Origin: Kiritimatiellia bacterium
GTDB lineage: Bacteria; Verrucomicrobiota; Kiritimatiellia; RFP12; UBA3636
Length of the DNA stretch: 8,834 nt
NCBI GenBank assembly: GCA_016295275.1
Contig: JAEDLN010000093.1
Coordinates: 1 to 8,834 of the forward strand
Reading direction: 5' to 3'
The notes under the pieces are model-generated. The model was not told where the DNA came from, searched no databases, and saw only the letters and a program-made list of their open reading frames with translations. Below are positions 6,501 through 8,834 of this stretch, in pieces (the first letter of the stretch is position 1; every line of letters begins with the position of its first letter). The translations under genes and the position numbers were made by a program.

Positions 6501-8834
6501 GATGAAATCGAGATCTTCGAATCCTTGGAGGTAGGCGGATTGGGCACCGAATCGGTCGCCCAGACAAGGGTCTTGACATTGACCTTTCGGCTCCAAATGC
6601 AACTCCCTGACTTATGGACGAGCGTATGCGTGCCAACCGTCTGCGGCATCCACGCAAACGAACCGGAATGGACGGATGAAAGTACCGCCACGCCATCAAT
6701 CGATAGCGTGACCTCGCCATCGGCAAAGGGCGAATAATCGAGATTCATCGGTCCGGAAACAGACATGCCATCCGCAACGGAAGAAGAGGTATTGACCGCG
6801 ACGCCTGATACCGAAACCTCCTTTTTATTGACTTTATTGATCAAAACGGATTGGGGAATCGGAGTGTATCCGGAATCGCCCGGCTTCTTCCATTGGATGG
6901 TTGCACCATGCTCGTTCCCTGTTTCATAAGTAGCTCCGGAAATCCGGTGTATTCCTGCGGATAAAGAATAGCTTCCCTCGCCAATGGAAGGAAATTGGGC
7001 GTTGCAAATGCGGACCCCGTCAATGTAAAGGACAAAGTAGTCATCGGCAAAACCCTTGAAGGAATAGGTGCCGGCCTTATCGACCTGGATATATCCGTCA
7101 AAAAAGGTTGCAAAGTAGTCCGTATCCGCTAAGGCATATTTCCCATGATAACGGCAACCGTCACTCTCAAGAGTCATACCCGCATTGATGATCAAGTTTT
7201 GGCGTTCACTGTACAGTTTCGTAAAACCGGCTGACAGTCCGCTTCCCCAAGCAAGGGTATTTGTCGCAATGGTAGGCGTCTTCGATGCAAAGTAGTCCAA
7301 CATGGAAGTTTCGGACGAAATCCATGTCGAGTAGCCGGAAGAGGAAATGTTGTAGTACTTCACAGAGAGGCCGGAGCCTCCAAACGTAACGGTGAATGTC
7401 ACATTCGCCTGCTTAATAGAAACGGAATCGGCTTCACAGTCCCACACGACAACATGACGTCCGGGAGAAATCCCAGTATCGCCATATATGGTTGTGGCGG
7501 GGATTTCATCGGTATATGTCACTTCAACTCCATCGATCCATCCGCAATCCGACCCCGAATTCGCTAAACTATCTTTCGTAAATGTCCATTTGAGCTCATG
7601 CGATGTGCTGGAATCAAGTGACACCTTCACCAAAGTCCAATCTATCGCCCCCGAAATTGCCGTTGTTTTTTCAATTCCGTCAACATAGAAATGAAGCTTG
7701 TCGTACCTGGATTCGCTCGAAACCTTCCAATAGAACGAGATAGCCGTTGCATTGGTGACAACCGTGGTAATGGTCGAAGAAGAGGATGCCACGCCCGCAT
7801 TGCCGCTTTTGTAGGAAAAACTTCCGGTTTTATAGACGGATTTGTCTTGCGCCCATGCATACGATCCGGTGCTCGACAGTATAGGTGCCGAAAGCCGCTT
7901 CCCTATATATGATGCCGATAATTCAACGATGGAGTTTATGTTTGAAATATCGCCGATATCGTCCGCAACTTCGTAACAGACCTCTACCTTTTTATGCGGC
8001 CATATCTGACGTGCCATCACGTTGCGAATATAGCCGAGAGCAGGAACTGCTTCCGATGCTTGCAGAATTGTTCCACAACGGGAACACGTAATCTCCTCTG
8101 TACATCCTCCCGTGCCGCTCGTCGGTTCCACAGCCTGCTTTGAAACCGCACCAGCATGCCCTCCCGGAACTACGGTACTCGTTTCCAGCGTAACACCGCA
8201 CCGCGAGCAAACAACCTCCGCTGTCCGCCCGTCCGTCGTACAAGTCGGCTCAATCGCGCCAATCGTTGTCTGAGGCGCATGCCCGAGTGCCGGAACTACG
8301 GTACTCGTTTCCAGCGTAACACCGCACCGCGAGCAAACAACCTTCGCCGTCCGCCCAGCCGTCGTACAAGTCGGCTCAATCGCGCCAATCGTTGTCTTCT
8401 TGTCATGTCCGAGTGCCGGAACTACGGTACTCGGTTCCAGCGTAACACCGCACCGCGAGCAAACAACCTCCGCCGTTCGCCCATCCGTCGTACAAGTCGG
8501 CTCAATCGCGCCAATCGTTGTCTTCTCGTTATGCACAATCGTAATGGTGGCTGTTTCGGGAATGCCGGCATTGTCAAGATTCAGCAAACAGTTATGAACG
8601 CGAACGCTTGTCAACGAAGAGCAACCATTGAAGGCCTTCTTGCCGAGGCTCGTCACGCTGCTCGGTATCGTTACGCTTGTCAACGAAGTGCAACCAGAGA
8701 AGGCGTATTCGCCGATGCTCGTCACGCTGCTCGGTATCGTTACGCTTGTCAACGAAGTGCAACCAGAGAAGGCGTATTCGCCGATGCTCGTCACGCTGCT
8801 CGGTATCGTTACGCTTGTCAACGAAGTGCAACCA
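3545..8834 (-). CDS. Giant multidomain surface protein (LRR, CxxC repeats, jelly-roll, PA14, BACON array, InlB-like), 5' end missing
   Basis: The frame is open to the window edge (the last codons read G-C-T-S before a TTG that is an ordinary Leu codon), so the true start and any signal peptide lie outside. Counting the TTG at 8821 as residue 1, the order is: BspA-type LRRs (1-75), four CxxC repeats (101-267), a jelly-roll module (about 300-437), PA14 (about 483-662, with FDGYIQV, the DDYF motif and LYIDG), an Ig-like stretch (663-760), seven BACON-like repeats (769-1387), an InlB-like repeat (1388-1458, GTYDRGTTVTLSAV), a linker, a second InlB-like repeat (about 1527-1612) and a second jelly-roll (1613-1758). 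PA14 and jelly-roll modules commonly bind glycans; BACON and InlB repeats commonly act as stalks. I infer an exported adhesin or glycan-binding protein. No catalytic motif is visible. It is followed after one base by a paralogous gene. The exact ligand and the cell anchor are unknown. Confidence 0.93.
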   Translation of the reverse strand, partial: GCTSLTSVTIPSSVTSIGEYAFSGCTSLTSVTIPSSVTSIGEYAFSGCTSLTSVTIPSSVTSLGKKAFNGCSSLTSVRVHNCLLNLDNAGIPETATITIVHNEKTTIGAIEPTCTTDGRTAEVVCSRCGVTLEPSTVVPALGHDKKTTIGAIEPTCTTAGRTAKVVCSRCGVTLETSTVVPALGHAPQTTIGAIEPTCTTDGRTAEVVCSRCGVTLETSTVVPGGHAGAVSKQAVEPTSGTGGCTEEITCSRCGTILQASEAVPALGYIRNVMARQIWPHKKVEVCYEVADDIGDISNINSIVELSASYIGKRLSAPILSSTGSYAWAQDKSVYKTGSFSYKSGNAGVASSSSTITTVVTNATAISFYWKVSSESRYDKLHFYVDGIEKTTAISGAIDWTLVKVSLDSSTSHELKWTFTKDSLANSGSDCGWIDGVEVTYTDEIPATTIYGDTGISPGRHVVVWDCEADSVSIKQANVTFTVTFGGSGLSVKYYNISSSGYSTWISSETSMLDYFASKTPTIATNTLAWGSGLSAGFTKLYSERQNLIINAGMTLESDGCRYHGKYALADTDYFATFFDGYIQVDKAGTYSFKGFADDYFVLYIDGVRICNAQFPSIGEGSYSLSAGIHRISGATYETGNEHGATIQWKKPGDSGYTPIPQSVLINKVNKKEVSVSGVAVNTSSSVADGMSVSGPMNLDYSPFADGEVTLSIDGVAVLSSVHSGSFAWMPQTVGTHTLVHKSGSCIWSRKVNVKTLVWATDSVPNPPTSKDSKISISSTSKSFATGGGSGSIVTSGSGTWSASVSDDWITIPPSLTSRNAGLPVVYQVSANGGVEPRTGYVYVSGHVFTITQAGVGAKLDISTADFETEGGTGSFTVLADAQSSWKAKPNVAWLSVVATTGTGESSVSYTVAPFNEVSTRSGTITAAGCTFTVKQTGRRMKIAGGTIESGVSGLSAAYDYKSHVMDIQVNALASTIWSVEPKASWISVVDAGSGRGGDNVALAINENPSYLARRGTVQIGTETLTIRQAGRPLSALSFSISPTIASASVKGANAIIAVTATPDLPWTATSQANWLTVMPTFQSGSGNGNAIYSASPNPTMAARSGTIRIVAEVGASKTHTVNQPAATAMVSATSHTFAATGESFPVEVTVDDVVNWFVSSSSSWVVAQGDASRYGPGTVTVAARENLTVEPREADLTIAGYKFHAVQLGRSVEVEYETRVFGPETDYATLDIHPDGNVTWTAVSSDPAWLTIWGGEGCSVDDQGNVIGTGDNTIEYIVADYVGDGMPRTGTITIGDKTVYVTQRGYDLSIDPTGTNVAGNAGSGTIGVSASVGEIWNAIATESWITIASGCSEGSGSGTVRFTYTENDTGAERVGKIVIAGEAYTITQAARQIATISTRIEGGKGVVAGAGTYDRGTTVTLSAVASDGYAFVTWGLPDGSTATGDSLSVTADADKEIIATFRRIPYYGVNGESVLEGTSLTFTAPADIVDDAGTTKLVCTGTSRFPDKGTNFTLVVTEDIEFEWDLWQTNYLVTVTQPSGGKILKDGRQSSASLWMAAGDTLTLTAKPDSGKSLLRWTIAEERQTSAFVLASVDGTPAMPLQRTINEPLAVSAIFGTPGDTLATASDAPMFVFTTGGDAEWMPVIDATAQAGYTSLRSGDVGANSDTWLDTTVEGSGTLSFRWRVDCEKDDGGEATWDRLAVFVNGVEAARIDGTTDWETISLPISGKTAIRWSFYRDDWDDPDQTHANAGWIDGVTFTEGL
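3548..3985 (-). other. Jelly-roll (MAM/LamG-like) module, copy 2, C-terminus of the first protein
   Basis: Residues 1613-1758 contain GYTSLRSGDVG, SDTWLDTTVEG, GTLSFRWRVDC, D-R-L-A-V-F-V-N-G-V-E, TTDWETISLPISGK, AIRWSFYRDD and GWIDGVTF just before the stop. The same motif order as the internal copy supports a repeated binding module. The protein therefore ends in a globular module rather than in a recognisable sorting signal. Confidence 0.75.
3552..3557 (-). promoter_or_regulatory. Shine-Dalgarno site of the second gene, inside the first gene
   Basis: On the minus strand GGAGGG lies eight bases before the ATG at 3543, inside the codons for the last Thr-Glu-Gly-Leu of the upstream protein. 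The upstream TAA (3547-3545) and this ATG are separated by one base. This arrangement fixes the start of the second gene and points to a single mRNA with translational coupling. Confidence 0.9.
4448..4660 (-). other. InlB-like (divergent B-repeat) module of the first protein
   Basis: Residues 1388-1458 show G-G-x-G-V-V-A-G-A-GTYDRGTTVTLSAV, then SDGYAFVTWGLPDG and a final strand EIIATF. This fits the divergent InlB B-repeat family, a beta-grasp-like spacer in surface proteins. The counterpart in the second protein is at 1644-1435 (GGGTYNHGTEISLEAVPDSG). Confidence 0.82.
4661..6520 (-). repeat. Seven BACON-like repeats of the first protein
   Basis: Repeats fall at residues about 769-850, 853-933, 936-1027, 1031-1121, 1124-1206, 1207-1300 and 1302-1387. 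Each has a tryptophan early (for example TWSAS, SWKAK, IWSVE, PWTAT), a second W-I/L/V strand, a glycine-rich turn, an R-x-G-x-I/V strand and a terminal VxQ-type strand. They correspond one to one with repeats of the second protein. BACON repeats outside Bacteroidota are found in large surface proteins and probably form an extended stalk; direct glycan binding is unproven. Confidence 0.85.
6836..7375 (-). other. PA14 domain in the first protein
   Basis: Residues about 483-662. The N-terminal signature GLSVKYY, the central FDGYIQVDKAGTYSF, the DDYFVLYIDG core and the LSAGIHRI...ATIQWKKPG end follow the PA14 family order. PA14 domains are beta-barrel modules often used in glycan recognition by adhesins and glycosidases. 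The paired Asp residues in the DDYF motif are the usual candidates for Ca2+-assisted sugar contact. Confidence 0.88.
7511..7924 (-). other. Jelly-roll (MAM/LamG-like) module, copy 1
   Basis: Residues about 300-437 of the first protein carry the series S-x-x-Y-K-S-G, AISFYWKVSSE, D-K-L-H-F-Y-V-D-G, G-x-x-D-W, L-K-W-T-F-x-K-D and CGWIDGVEV. The same order of motifs occurs in the last 146 residues of this protein, which makes the module call firm even without a database match. Carbohydrate or protein binding is likely by analogy with concanavalin-like folds. The copy lies between two pieces that look like halves of another domain. Confidence 0.72.
8021..8521 (-). repeat. Four tandem CxxC repeats (126-bp period)
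   Basis: Residues 101-267 of the first protein are four units of 42, 42, 41 and 42 residues. The first three read TTIGAIEPTCTT then x-G-R-T-A-x-V-V-CSRCGVTLE and a V-V-P-A/G-G-H end. A shared DNA landmark falls at 8166, 8292 and 8418, exactly 126 bases apart, and the copies are nearly identical over long stretches. The fourth unit (8146-8021) is diverged but keeps CSRCG. Each unit has three Cys (a lone Cys plus CxxC). Comparable EPTCT...CxxCG repeats are known in surface proteins of gut Firmicutes. They could form disulfides or bind metal; neither can be shown here. Confidence 0.92.
8597..8834 (-). repeat. BspA-type LRRs encoded by 69-bp tandem repeats
   Basis: Copies of a 23-residue unit (consensus TSVTIPSSVTSIGEYAFSGC followed by T-S-L) run off the window edge. 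At DNA level the same landmark recurs at 8651, 8720 and 8789, exactly 69 bases apart, and the units are almost identical. The last unit is diverged (GKKAFNGCSSL) and leads into a non-repeat linker. This is the LRR_5/BspA family, typical of bacterial surface proteins that bind host proteins or other cells. How many units lie outside the window is unknown. Confidence 0.93.

Noticed and set aside
8819..8821. TTG as the start codon of the first gene
   Set aside because: It lies inside an LRR unit (the Leu of GCTSL), with coding sequence continuing to the window edge and no ribosome site, so the gene simply begins outside.
8592..8831. Repetitive minus-strand frame with a FVDKRNDTEQRDE unit
   Set aside because: It is an alternative reading frame of the 69-bp LRR repeats; the LRR frame matches a known family and is continuous with the rest of the gene.
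8021..8834. Regular direct repeats resembling a CRISPR array
   Set aside because: The periods are 69 and 126 bases, units abut without unique spacers, and the repeats are in frame inside a long coding sequence.

Overview
The window looks like part of a bacterial chromosome or metagenomic contig, G+C-rich over most of its length. It holds two very large genes for multidomain surface or secreted proteins, both on the minus strand and co-directional, followed by about 200 bases of structured, repeat-rich non-coding DNA. The mix of BspA-type leucine-rich repeats, PA14, BACON-like repeat arrays, InlB/Listeria-Bacteroides repeats and a MAM/LamG-like jelly-roll module resembles giant surface proteins of gut Kiritimatiellota and other Verrucomicrobiota relatives. 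This is an inference from architecture; Lentisphaerota or Bacteroidota cannot be excluded. No housekeeping gene is present to place the organism.

Layout, in the direction of transcription (right to left). The first gene (8834 down to 3545) enters the window already open and lacks its start. It encodes at least 1762 residues: BspA-like LRRs, four 41-42 residue CxxC repeats, a jelly-roll module apparently set inside another beta domain, PA14, an Ig-like linker, seven BACON-like repeats, two InlB-like repeats and a terminal jelly-roll module. One base after its stop, the second gene (3543 down to 205, 1112 residues) starts with a strong Shine-Dalgarno site lying inside the last codons of the first gene. 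It has its own signal peptide, seven BACON-like repeats, an InlB repeat, an FN3-like module, two Flg_new-type repeats and a distinctive C-terminal domain.

The central blocks of the two proteins (about 690-700 residues each) are collinear paralogues, domain by domain. The pair therefore looks like a tandem duplication of a BACON stalk in which each copy carries different end domains. Probably both proteins are exported together, possibly as a matched pair for adhesion or glycan binding. No catalytic domain is visible in either. Positions 1-204, downstream of both genes, carry several perfect inverted repeats and a 26-bp-period tandem repeat, with no gene. All long plus-strand open frames are shadows of these two genes.
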